Source of the DNA: Hysterangium stoloniferum
Taxonomy: Eukaryota > Basidiomycota > Agaricomycetes > Hysterangiales > Hysterangiaceae
Assembly: GCA_015178975.1 (NCBI GenBank)
Contig: WHVD01000019.1
Location: forward strand, 930,001-994,000
Length of the DNA stretch: 64,000 nt
Reading direction: 5' to 3'
This document shows, in pieces, positions 46,287 to 58,039 of the stretch. The notes beneath the pieces are model-generated. The model was given only the letters and a program-made list of their open reading frames with translations. It did no database searches and had not been told where the DNA came from. Positions within the stretch are counted from its first letter, which is position 1; each line of letters starts with the position of its first letter. A program made the translations under genes and the position numbers.

Positions 46287-46964
46287 TGTTAAGAGTCGTG
46301 CGTGGAGCTTATTGGAGGGTTTCTGGAGAAACTCACGGGAAGGCCAGTAGGACTTGGCTTCAGCTTATAGGCTGCGCCCTTGTGAGATCATCTTGTCCAA
46401 TTTCAAATGGGCAGATGGGAATCCTGGGGAGTCTGGGAGGGGTTTGTGGGTTGAGAGGTCATGGAGTCAACTGTAGGAATTCTGTGGAAGTCGAGGGGTT
46501 GGGCAGGGATGAGATAGATAAGTCAGAGGTCAAGTAATAGATGGGTCAGAGCCTGTGGGCTCCAATGAGGTAAAGTGGTGTGTTTCAAAAAGGAGTTTAG
46601 AGCAGAAAATGTACTTGAGATTACTGGGGGAATCTAAGCAGATTTTCTGATTGGATTGTATGTACAACATCTGCCAGACTATATAGACTGTGGAATGTAT
46701 AACATACCAAATCCAGTAATAATGAAACTAAGCTAGCAAACATGAAATAAGATAAATAAACACCAAACTTGGTGTTAGGAATGGAGCAGAGCGGAGTGGA
46801 GTCCGAATCATGACAGGTCATTAAACCATAATGGGAATGGGGTGGGAGTGGAGTCTAAATTGTGACAGGTCATTTGACCATAATGGGAACAGGGCTCAGT
46901 TAGAGAGCTGTTGGGTTTTCTGAGTGGAGTCTGGTGACTGTTGCATGGGACAGGGGCGGAGATA
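46287..46964 (-). mobile_element. LTR B6 (family B), cut by Tc1-like copy 2
   Basis: It starts TGTTAAGAGTCG with the U5 motif at 46347-46375 and follows family B up to GGGGCGGAGATA. At that point Tc1-like copy 2 enters at a TA dinucleotide that matches the AGATATAGACAGG of intact family-B copies. The rest of the LTR is not found beyond the transposon. Confidence 0.82.
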
Positions 46965-48195
46965 CAGTGGGGGACAAAACTGTTCCAATGATTTTGTATA
47001 TGTCAAAGAATGTTGAATAACTCAATGAGTACTTGACCAATTGACCTGAAGTTTTTAATTTAGGTAGTCATATATGTTGGCTATATACCCTAAGAATTCT
47101 ATGACATAAGCATTATTTGTCATCAAACTATAAATCAAATACTAATGCAATCTCATTGGAACAGTTTTGTCCCTGTCACATGATTAGCACATAACCTTAT
47201 TGATTATCCACAAATAAATGCAAATATAATCATGTGACCTGTTCAAATTGTGTATATATACAACTGTTCACTTCTCCAAGTGATAACATCCCAACAACCC
47301 ATCAGTTTACATCATGAGAGCTCTCACTCCTGCTCAACTTGATCATGTTCTTACTCTACTTGACAAGGGCAAGTCTGCACATGAAGTAGCTACTTCCACT
47401 GGTTATTATGTCTCTACTATATCCAGAATTCACTCTAAACATTCTTCCTCCCTCTCCAAAGCAGCTGGAGGTTGTTCATGCAAACTTTCCCCCTCTGATA
47501 CCCATTACATCATCCAACAAATCACTTCCCAGAAGATTGACCATACCACTCAGGCCTCTAAAGTCCTACAAGATATGAGTGGGGAGTCTATCTCTGCAAG
47601 AACAATTCATAGAGAACTCAAGAAAGCTGGAATGAGGGCTGTGGTAAAGAGGAAAAGGCCTAAACTCACAAAAAGGCATAGAAGGGAGAGGCTGGACTTT
47701 GCATTGGCACACAAGAACTGGTCTCTGGAGGACTGGAAGAGGGCTGTTTGGTCAGATGAGACTAAAATCAATTATTTGGGGTCAGATGCAAAGAAGTGGG
47801 TGTGGAAAAAAGCAGGAGAGGGGCTCAGTGATAGGCTGGTTGAGGGCACAGTCAAGTTTGGAGGGGGGAATCTGATGTTGTGAGGTTGTATGTTCTGGGA
47901 AGGACCAGGATATGCCACCAAGATTGATGGGAGGATGGATGCTGAACTTTATGTTAGCATTTTGGAGGATGAACTTCAAGAATCTCTCAAGCATTACAAG
48001 AAGAAGACTGGGGATATTGTCTTTCAGCAAGACAATGATCCCAAACACAAGAGCAAGAAGGCCACCAAATGGCTTAATCACAGTGATTTTGATGTCATGA
48101 TATGGCTCCCTCACTCTGCTGATCTTATTCCAATTGAACACCTTTGGCATTACCTCAAGAAGAGGCTACTAGAGTATGAAGTGGAGCCTACGAGC
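46965..48195 (+). mobile_element. Tc1/mariner-like transposon copy 2 (3'-truncated)
   Basis: Very similar to copy 1 (41565-42702), with the same left end CAGTGGGGGACAAAACTGTT and the internal inverted copy near 47153-47176. The transposase starts at 47314 and is open to 47881, where a Trp codon of copy 1 (TGG) is TGA; it continues at 47890-48207 with FQQDNDPKHKSKKA and PIEHLWHYLKKRL. The first Asp (WSDETKINYLGSD), second Asp and Glu are all present. The right end is lost at the junction with the chromovirus accessory ORF near 48195. Confidence 0.87.
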
Positions 48196-49024
48196 CAGGG
48201 AGGTTGAGGAGGCCTTGGACAAGGAGTACCAGGTGGCATTGGCTATGGAGAAAGTGGCTGAGGAGCAGAGGAAGAAGGATGAGGAGGAGGCTGTGTGGGT
48301 TGCCATGGAGAAAGCCTGGGTGGCTGCATAGAGGGCTGCAGTTGCCGTGGGCAAAGTAAGTCCCATAGTTTCAACTTGTTATTTTTTTTTTTGACTGACT
48401 TGGCATTTTCAGCGCAAGGCGACAGAGGTCGAATCAGAGTCTGAGGGGAGCTGGAGAGCCCCCAAAAGGTAAGTGTCGGGTCTGTGGGAAGTCTGGGGAA
48501 CTAACCAAATCAACAGAAGGCAAAGAAGGTGGCACCAGTCTGCCTACCAACATGGAATGACCCATGGTGTTCCAGTTGTAATGACTGGAACACTGAATGC
48601 AATCGGAAGTCTGGGCAGGGACTGGGCTGCTACCAGTGCATGCATATCAAGGTGAGGTGCTCACTCATTCATGAGCAGCCCATGGGGTCTGTGGTGTGGG
48701 ACATTAGTGGGTCAGACAGGATGTCCGGATTGGATGAGATTTTGGGACAGATCACCAAGGGCATAGAGGCCCAAAATGAGTTGCTCCAGAAGAGCAACAA
48801 GGGTTCAGATTGTAGTGGCAAATGAACTCTGTGGGCTCTGCTCGGAATATTACAAATTCCTGGTGGAGTTTGGTGGCTATGCCTATGAGGAGCCGAGTTC
48901 TGAGGATGCCAGGTCGGACAAGGATGGGGTGCCCATGGGGATAGTGGAGCTCCCTGAGGAGATGAAGGAGGCGGAGAAAGCTGAGGTGGGGAAAAAGGAC
49001 AGCCCCATCAATGTAGATGAATAG
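48196..49024 (+). other. Opposite-strand accessory ORF region of the chromovirus fossil (copy 2)
   Basis: A charged coiled-coil-like part (EEALDKEYQVALAMEK, about 48210-48290) is followed by intron-like gaps and a Cys-rich block (DPWCSSCNDWNTECNRKSG and CYQCMHIKVRC, 48560-48660), then DEILGQITKGIEAQNELLQ and an acidic tail with PINVDE. It lies on the strand opposite to the chromovirus genes, just past the chromodomain, as does the related region at 36580-37320. The repeated position argues it belongs to the element. The function is unknown; the Cys spacing suggests a zinc-binding module. Fossil; it looks broken. Confidence 0.6.
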
Positions 49025-49199
49025 AAATAATACAAGTTTAATAATTTTTTTTTTGAAAATAAAAGTAAAGTGTGAAAAACATAAAAAGTCTGCGGAAAAT
49101 CTGCTTAGGGACTTGAAAACATGTCAGAACCTGTAAAAGCAAAGAGAGACATAGGGCAACAGGGAATAATGAGAATGAGTCCAAATGTAACACAGGGTC

Positions 49200-52100
49200 C
49201 ACAGAGTGCGGTCAGAGAGACAATAGTGGTCCGGGTTTGAGCAGGTAAGCTGTATGAAAGTCAGTAACGATTTCCGTGGCATTACTGAGTTCCATGGCCA
49301 AAATCCATGAAGTCTCTTCATCAGTGCCCTCATAACCCACCCACTTGACCAAGTCAAGCAGTTTACAAGTGCGTCAATGCTTATCAATTTTCAAATCTAA
49401 AATTTGTGAGATTTCAAACTTGGGTTCTCTGTCAATAATGACTGGAGGAGGTGGAGATTGCATGTGATCCAGTAGTGTTAGCAGTACAAGGTTCTAACAT
49501 AGAAACATGAAATACTGGGTGTACTGTGCACATGCTATCCAGAAGCTGTAGGGTCCAAGAAACTGAACCTACTTGTACAATAATTTCAAATAGACCTAAA
49601 TATTTTTCAGCAATTTTGATGGACAGGTAGTCCGGAAGAATTGAGCTTTGACAAAAACACGATCACCAATCTTGAAGTTGGGTGGCGGGACCTGGTGTTT
49701 GTCTGCTGAATGTTGATATTGCTCTTGGGCGGACTTTATTGCAGTCTGGAGTTCCTCGTGGAGCTCGTGGGGGTCCGTGGTGAACTCTTGAGTGCAGGTG
49801 GAGGTGAGATTTCATTCTGGATGTACTGTAATATTTGGATTATATCCTTTATTTGCAAAGAATGGGGAAATGCCAGTAGTGGCCGAGGGTGCATTGTTGT
49901 AAGCAAATTCTGCAAGTGGTAATAAGGATTTCCAATTGTCCTGTTGATAATTGCAATATACGCAGAGATATTGTTCCAATGTTTGATTGATGTGTTCAGT
50001 TTGTCCATCGCCTTCTGGGTGGTGTCCAGACATGAAATGTAGTTTCATGTCCAAGGATTTCCTGAGGGATCTAGAGAAGTGAGACACAAACTCTGATCCT
50101 TGGTCAGAAGTTATGTGGGATGGGACTCCATACTTGGAAAATATGTGGATAATAAAAAGTTCCGCTGACTGCATGGACATAATTGTATCATATGTAGGGA
50201 TGAATATGCCTTGTTTTGAGAATCTGTCAACAACGACTAGAATGGCAGAAAAGCCTTCAGAGTCCAGTAGGTGTTCAATGAAATCCATAGAGATAGAATT
50301 CCACAGGTGTTCCAGTACTGAGAGTTGTTTCAAAAGGCCATATGGCTTGTGTTTCTGAGATTTCAAGTGGGGACAAGTAGTGCAAGATTTACAATAGTGC
50401 TTAACGAATCCATGGAGTCCGGGCCAAGTGTATTCTCTTCTTATTAATGATAGAGTTTTGTTGTACCCGAAATGTCCGGAGAGTGGGTGATCATGTTTGT
50501 ACTGAAGGATCCTGAGGCGGAGGCCATCGGAGTCCAGTACATAGATGCGATCATCAAGTCTAATGAAACCATGCTGATCAAGAGACCACCAGGGTTGATT
50601 GGGGTCTGTGGGATTGTCAAAGTGTGCTTTAGTTATTGGGTCTAGTGGAATTGCCGATAGAATATCTTGATGTAGCTTCTCAATATCCATAATAATAATT
50701 CCATGGACAATGGAATTGATGAGGAAAGTCACGTGGACTGATGTGGTAAGTTGCTGATTCATGAAAATAGGTTTCAAGTTGTGCAGGTTTACCGTGGCAT
50801 AGTTGTTGCTCCCCTCTTTAGGATAGATGTCCCATTGTCTAGTTAAAGTGTTGGGTTTGCCACTGAGATGGCCAGGTCAAAAGTGGATAGTCATATTGAA
50901 AGCTGATAGGTATTCAAATGTCGGAGAAAATGTCATTGATAAAATGTTGAAAAACAGATGGAGCAGTGGTGAGTCCAAAGGGCATCACCAACCACTCAAA
51001 AGCCCCATAACGAGTTCTAAAAGTGGTTTTCCATTCACTGCCTGCAGAGATCCAGACCAAGTGATAGGCATGTTTGAGATCTATTTTGGTGTAAATCTGG
51101 GCATTCCATGGAGCATCAAGCAGATCAGATATAAGTGGAAGTGGATACTTATCCTTTTTGGTGACAGCATTGAGTCCTCTGAAATCAACACATAGTCTAA
51201 GGGATCCATCCTTTTTTCTGACAAACAGAACAGGTGCTCCAAAAGGAGACTTTGAGGGTCTGATAAAACCTATGGACAAATGTTCATCCAGGAAATCACA
51301 GATTGCGGAAAGTTCCATGGATGAAAGCGGGTAAATATGTCCTAGGGGGTGGCTGGGTGCCTTCTTCAAGATCAATTTTTAAGTCATATTCTCTGTGGGG
51401 CGGAAGCCACTCAGCTTTCTGCTTGCTAAAAACATCCACGAAGTCATGATATTTCTCCAGGACACCTTCTAGGTCAGCGGCTTGCTCAGATGCGGATACT
51501 GGGGTTGAAAAATGACCAGTTGCTTCATCAATTTTTAAGTTGATAGTGAATGCCTGGGACCTGTCCATTTTTGTAGCCCTAATAAAAGCTGCAGCATTAA
51601 TCAGAGAAATAGACAGAGGTGCCATGGATTCTGGGGAAGCCATGGGTGCCATAAGGATCACAGGAGTCCTCAAGACTGCAGGTTCTGGGAAGGCCATGGG
51701 TGCTGTGGAGGCCGTGATGGGTACAGTTTCCTCAGCTGCCATGGGAGTCCAGAATGTTATACTGTTAGCTATCCAGTCAATCAACAGATTGTAGCGGGTA
51801 CACCAGTTGTGTCCTAGGACCACCGAGCAACTTGAGTCTAACTGGGTCACATAGAAAGTGACCAACTGAGATGTTCCATACAGGAAACAGATGGATAAAT
51901 CACAAGCTTGGGTGACAACCGAATTACTTGTGCCATTGAAAAGGCAGAGGCCGATGGGATTTATCGGATAAGTTGACAACAGATTTTTTTGTGTGAATTT
52001 TGTATCTAAAAAAACAATGAGTCGAGCCGGAATCTATAAGAGCTGAAAAAACGAATTTGAGAATCATATTAGACATAAGTTTAATAAAAAATGAATCAGA

Positions 52101-53027
52101 ATGCGAAAGAGCAGATGCGTTGATGTGGGTAAACTCTTGAATGCATGGAGAGGCAACGCAACCCCCAACCCATGTGGAGTCCATGGGGTTGCTCACTCTT
52201 TTTTCGAGTTGGAAGCTGGTTTGTCCTTCAATGGAGTTTCCATGGAGGTCTGGCTGTTCGACCCTTTTCAGAGTTTGCTTTTGCCAGTGGACATTCCGGG
52301 ACTCAATGACCAGGTTTCCGCACAAGAGACAGAGGTTATTGTCCATACGACCTTGTCTTTCCTGTGGGGTCAATTTGCCATCGGGTCCGAGTTTGCCTGT
52401 GAGGTCAGGTTTTCCAGTTTGCTTGCCAGACTGTTGACCTTTGTTGTTGTTGTTGTTGTTGTTAGAAGACTTTTTATCATTCTTCTTGTCAGATTGCACG
52501 GAGTTCTGGTTGCTGGTTGACGAGTTGTTGTTGTTGGTTTTATTGGCCATGGACTTGTTCACTTTGTCTGTGGAGGTCTCATGGGCAACTTCCGCACGAC
52601 GTTCCCAATAACATGTGTCTGCATTTTGAGCCTTAAGGCACATACAGGACAGGGTTTTTGGCTTGCCATCTTCTCCTTTTGAGACTTCGTCTTTAAGGCG
52701 GGATGGCAGACCAGCATAGAATTGGTGGAGGAGAGTGGGATCACCCCACTGACAATGAGCTGCAAGATTATTGAATTGGACAATATAGTATATGATGCAC
52801 TGCATGTCCTTCATGCAAAGATTAGTGAGACTATTCTTGGCTTCTCCGGTCGGGTCATATGGGCCAAAGTTGGTTTCAAGCTCCTCAACAAAAGCATCCC
52901 AATCTTCGAGCCAAAGCAGCTCTTCCTCAGAAAGTCCACTAAAAGCCAGTTTGAACCATTTCAACATGGATCCCAACAAGTATGAAAGTGCATAGTTGAC
53001 TTTTTGGGAGTCCATGGAGAATGCAGC
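49200..53027 (-). mobile_element. Ty3/gypsy chromovirus fossil (gag, protease, RT, integrase, chromodomain)
   Basis: Read on the minus strand: a Gag-type region with a CLLC zinc-knuckle-like motif (51924-53015), a protease-like DSGSTHC, an RT region with [21 protein letters not shown] (50914-51375), an integrase with the zinc-binding HFGY..C..C pattern, SMDFIEHLLDSEGF and SDQGSEFVS (49812-50777), and a chromodomain-like end (49208-49450). The order gag-PR-RT-IN-chromodomain places it among chromoviruses. No LTR directly abuts either end: the right end joins a gamma fragment, and the left leads into the accessory ORF. It looks broken, with several breaks. Confidence 0.88.
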
Positions 53028-53030
53028 AGA

Positions 53031-53200
53031 TTAATCGACTCTGAATTATTTAGGATGTAATATGAAGAATTTTTTCTTATGATTGGTGGTTAACAATATA
53101 ATACTCTCAGAGGATATGTCACTATTTAAAGATGGATTTTTGTAGCAATTTTGCTTTTATTAGTAAACATTTGATATTATAATGATTACGGACAACCTCC
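53031..53200 (+). mobile_element. Right-end fragment of TIR element gamma
   Basis: It matches 33910-34080 nearly base for base in blocks (TTTAGGAT.TAATATG.AGAATT, GGTGGTTAACAATATAATA, TAGTAAACATTTGATATTAT) and ends at the same GGACAACCTCC terminus. It is joined directly to the chromovirus fossil on the left and LTR B5 on the right, so it marks a compound junction. Confidence 0.85.
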
Positions 53201-53808
53201 ATAAATGCATTGGAGCCCGTGGGCTCTGACTAGCGAGAGCAGTGTAATTCAGAGAGGAGTTTAGAGCAGAAAATGTACTAGATTACTGGGGAGAATCTAA
53301 GCTGATTTTCTGACTGGATTGTATGTATGACATCTGCCAGACTATATAGACTGTGGAATGAATAACATACCAAATCCAATAATAATTAAATGAAACTAGC
53401 AAAACATAAAATGGGATAAGTAAACACCAAATTTGGTGTTAGGAATGGGACAGAACGGAGCGGAGTCTGAATCGTGACAAATCATAAACCATAATGGGAA
53501 ATGGAGTGGGAGTGGAGTCTGAATCGTGACAGGTCATTTGACTAAAATGGGAATGGGGCTCAGTTAGAGGGATGACAGGTTTTCTGAGTGGGGTCCAGTG
53601 ACTGATGTGTGGGATGAGGTCAGACATAGACAGGGACAGAGTCCAGTGGGTATTCCGGTGACTGATATATAACGTAATGAAGTCGAATGTGGACAAGTCT
53701 GATGTACAGAGTCCAGCGGGAATTCCAGTAAACTGACAATTGGTGCGTATAGGGTGCAGGTGCGTATAAGTTAGTGCCCGGAGTCCAGCAGGAATTCCGG
53801 TCGTAACA
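53201..53808 (-). mobile_element. LTR B5, partial family-B LTR
   Basis: It enters family-B sequence at GCATTGGAGCCCGTGGGCTC and runs to the proper end GGTCGTAACA at 53808. The U5 half is missing, as in LTR B4, whose breakpoint is close by. It abuts the copia fossil. Confidence 0.8.
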
Positions 53809-56800
53809 CCTACTTGGGACTTATAACAGCTTGAACATTCTAATAGATATTGTATTTCCAAATCTAACAGTGAATGTATAGCCCCCAATGCTACAATGTG
53901 TGTCTAAACAATTAGCCCAATTAGAATCAGTGTAGCCAGTTAGTGAGGTCATTGGTACCCCCAAGGCAAAGTTTAAGAAGTCTTGTGCCTTTTAAGTATT
54001 GCATGACACGGATGGCCACAGTCCAGTGGGGGGCAGAGTAACTGTTGAGATATTGGGATAGTTGTTGTACTGCAAACAATATGTCCAGATGGGTTGATAT
54101 GGCAAGGTAGAGTAAACAGCCAACCAAGGAATGGTAAGGTAGTGTGAGCAGGGCAGCAACATCAGTTGGAGAGAGAGAGGATCAATTGGTGGGACAAAGT
54201 TTGAGGTTGTGGTCCATGGGGGTGGAAACAATGGAAGCATTGATTTGGCCAAATTGACAAATGATCTTGTCAATGAGTGCAGATTGTGAGAGGGAAACCA
54301 GGCAATTGGGCCTATCCCATTCAATGCCAATGCCAACAATGAAATGGGTGCACCCCAAGTCTGAAATGGTCCAGACATGACACATTTCATGTTTGAAGGA
54401 TTCATTTTCTGCAGGGGTGCTTGTGATAGATAGGAAGTCATCAATGTGGATAGCTATGATAATAATGCCTGTGGTTGTATGATGGTAATAGATACAAGGC
54501 TCACAATCAAGGTGAGTAAAACCCCAGAGTAGCACTTGTTCATTCATCACTTTGTTCCAGATTCTCAGCCACTCTGTTTCATACTGTAGAGTCCTCATAA
54601 GACCATCCAAACATAGTCTTCTCATCCTGGTTTGATGAAGCCCTCAGGTTGCTCCATGTATTGAGTTTCATCATCTGGGAGTAGACCATACAGAAAGGTG
54701 GTCTTTACATTGATTTGCTGGGCATCCCATCCAAGAGTGGCAGCAATGTGGAGGGTGTGCCAGGACTCCGTTCATGCAGTAAGTAAGGTAGTTTGATGGT
54801 AATCCTTCCCATAGATTTGTTCAAGACCTTTAAACACAAGTCTGACCTTCCGATGGACAGCTTTATCATTCTCATCTCATTTAATCTGGAACACAGGACA
54901 GCCCTTGCAAATCTTGCATTCCCAGGGAACATCTGACTGATGGATGAGTTTGTATACCCCCATAGCTATCAAGGAGTCAAGTTCATCTCGAAAGCCTGCC
55001 TTCCAACACTGCATCTCCAGATTTCAGTGCCTCTTTCCAATTTCTTGGCTCATCATTGCATGTAAGAGGATCCCTCCCTACATTGTCTAAAATGGCAGCT
55101 AACACAGCATCCATGCTGGGGAGCTCTTGATCAAAGGACAGGGACAAAAGTGCATGCTGGATCTGTTCCAGATCGGGGGGGGGGGGGTTTCCTCAGGTAT
55201 GTGGTCATGTTGTGTATTGTCAATGGTGCATGACTGCTCAATCTTTTGGAGGTGAAGACGTTCAGCACTGTCCTTCAAAGCTTGTACAGACCTTTGTAAT
55301 TGGTCCGTCCCAGGTGGAATACTGGCCATGGTACAAGAAGAATCCACTTGGGTAGAATGCAACTTTAAGGAATATAGATTTTTATGTTTGAGTAAGGAGC
55401 TGCGAGCAATGGTAGAATTCGAGGATTTGGTGCTGAGCCAACAGCAATGATTATTGAAGTGTGTGATGAGGTTAGAGTCCCAGGTAAGGCATTGAACTGA
55501 TGCGAGTTGGATGATGGTGTCAGGGATATAGAGAATTTTTTTCAGAGTGATGTGATCACCCTGTCCTACTCATATTTTGATGTCTCCAATGCCGATGGGC
55601 CAAAATGTAAGAGCCTCCTAATCCTTTAGGGCAGGTGTGATGGCATTCAAGGTAAGGAAGTCAATTTGTTCTGGTAATATATGAATGGTTGCACCACTGT
55701 CTAGCCAAAAGGGGTGTGTATTAGTGGATAGGGTAGTTCACTTTATTTGCGATAATGGTTGTATGTTGACTGCACTTAGGGCTGTAGGGTGTGATTGGGT
55801 ATGCATGTTCCAATCAACATTCATGGTCAACTCCTCCTCAAGCACAACCCAGCCATTATACTCCAGGCTGTCGAGTTCCATTGGAGAAGAACTAGGATTA
55901 TGTGGTGGAGGGATGATGCCTGCAAAATCAGTGGGAGCAGGGGTAGTGATGGACAAGTCAGAGGGTCCATCTGTGCAAAGTACATCTGGCCATCAGATCC
56001 CTGCATCCAGACAGAGATTTTCACTTTAGGGCTGGGACTGGGGGGGTTGGAAGGGGAGGCAGATGGTTTGGGGTGCTTAATTTTGTGGTCATGCTGATGA
56101 GCCAGTTTGGATTCCTCAATGCTCCTCCTGGCCATGCCACCACCAGGGGAAATGCAATATTCTGCAGTATGGTGATGCTGCTTGTACTTGGAACAGATCA
56201 GAGAGGTGTCAGGTTTAGGGAGGGTGGCAAGGGCAATGGAGGTAGTACTGGTGGTGAGTTTGGTATTGTCAGAGGTCATTAGAGCCTGCTCACTAGCCAG
56301 GTAAGAGTGTAGCTGGGTAGAGGCAAAAGGTTGAGACATTGTGGATTGAGAGATGTCCCAGGTGACTAGGGAGTGCAAGTGTAGGAAGTTGGTGCTGAAG
56401 GCATTCAGGAGGGCAATACACTTGAAGAGGTCCCAGGATATGTCTCCCATATCATAGGCATGGTCCATGGCAGCGCAAATGGTTTCAGCAGTATTGGGCA
56501 ATGGGGTACCATGGGAGAACTGGGTAAGTAGAGCAGTTTGGAGTAGCTGGACCTGGCAGATGGGACCCTCACTCTTGTGATGGGAGAGTAGGGTGTCCCA
56601 GCAGCCTTGGCCCCAAGTTTGAGGTCGATATATTCCCATTCAGTGGGTTTGATGGTCAATGCAATAAGAGCAGCTGCCAGGGAGTTGTTGCTCTCCCAGT
56701 TTGCACACGTGTGAGGGTGTTCAGGCCCAGACTGCACAATAGTTCCCTTGGCATAACTGTGAAAACCAGTCAATGTCATGAACAAGGTGGTGGCCCAAAG

Positions 56801-57104
56801 CTATGTCTGATAGTTGGATTGTAATTTGTCTAATTTGGGACCAGAGTAAGTGACATTGGTGTGGAGAGTGATGATGGAGGGGGCAATGTCATCTGCAGAA
56901 GCTGTCACAGAGGCAGCCATTGCAAAAAGAAATTTGGGGAAAATGGGTTAATATCCAACTCATTGTTATTGTTGAATATATTTCAGATGGACAAAATAAG
57001 GCCCATAACCTGCTATAAAAGTAACCCTAATGACAATATAACTCAGTTTCGTGTATCATACAATGGACTGAGGTGATACCACTTTCGTTCTCCAGCTTAT
57101 ATTG
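53809..57104 (-). mobile_element. Ty1/copia fossil (gag, protease, RT, RNase H parts)
   Basis: Minus-strand pieces: RNase H-like (YLAISTHLDILFAVQQLSQY, 53927-54127), RT with IAIHIDDFLSI (54182-54625), and a copia-type Gag with a CxxC..H..C zinc-knuckle-like motif (LICSKYKQHHHTAEYC, 55827-56639). The leader at 56930-57104 contains the hairpin at 57043-57078 and TGGTATCA, which resembles a tRNA primer-binding site. The 3' LTR side is replaced by LTR B5. It looks broken, with many breaks. Confidence 0.85.
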
Positions 57105-57830
57105 TCAGGGTATTGATTTTATTTTATTTTATTTTACAGTACACCTACAAACACTACAGGCAAAGGTGCAATTTCAATTACATAATCGCACTACCACCCA
57201 CACAAAAAGTGGCCATGCAGTGACATAGCGATGTGGCGCAGCAGCACCATGATGCAGCATGGTCAGATGATGGTGCCTACATAAGGCCAACACTGCTACC
57301 TATACCCCAATGACACAGTGCGAAGCACTGTGTGCCTATGAGGCCTCCAGGTGCACTGGCACTGCAAATGCAGTTGGCACCCATGCAAGTGCCGGTGCAC
57401 CATGTGGACCTACACAGTGCCAGGTGGGATTACATACATAAGTGCCAAAGTGTGGCTATGCACTGTAGGGTGCATACATGCCATTTTTACTGCTTTTCTC
57501 AGATTTTTTATAATAAAAAATACTCAATAAATATTAAATAAATAGTATAAATAGTAGACCTGTACATACTCATTTCTTTAGTTTCAATCTCTTAGGAATC
57601 CCACTAAAACAAGTGTGATCTCCCCTGTCATTGAGCTGTCCCCTCTCCACTTCATATTTCTATATTTTATCTTGTGTTTGGTAGCCTTGTTAGTGTTGCC
57701 ATAATATATACATATATATTGTCACATATATCATCAGGTACCAATATAGGTATGTTGGTGATACCAGTTACCCCTGTCTAATGATTAAATATTGGGTCAG
57801 TCAATTTATGCTGGGTAGATTTCAATGGTG
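57105..57830 (-). repeat. Probable LTR or flank of the copia fossil
   Basis: It begins TGTCAGGGTATTG directly beyond the copia leader, as a 5' LTR read on this strand would, then has a TATTT microsatellite (57116-57137) and a stretch rich in TGGCAC/GTGCCA motifs (57190-57470). The far end was not located, and there is no second LTR to compare. No coding region. Confidence 0.4.
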
Positions 57831-57839
57831 TTATTCAAC

Positions 57840-58035
57840 AGCCTCAGCCCTTGCTCAGGAATTTGTCATGGACCTCGATGAACTCTACCAAGAACTCTGG
57901 AAAGCAATAACATCCACCCAAGAACAATATCAACATTTAGTGGACTGAAACTGTATTCTGCCACCTAACTCTAAGATTGGTGACCATGTTTTTGTTAAAG
58001 TTCAATTTTTCTGGACTACCCATCCATCTAAGAAA
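57840..58035 (+). mobile_element. Ty3/gypsy integrase C-terminal scrap
   Basis: The plus strand encodes pieces such as QEFVMDLDELYQELWKAI and GDHVFVKVQFFWTTHPSKK, typical of the GPY/F-side region of chromovirus integrase. It ends abruptly at about 58035, where non-repeat sequence begins. A fossil fragment. Confidence 0.75.
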
Positions 58036-58039
58036 GTTT

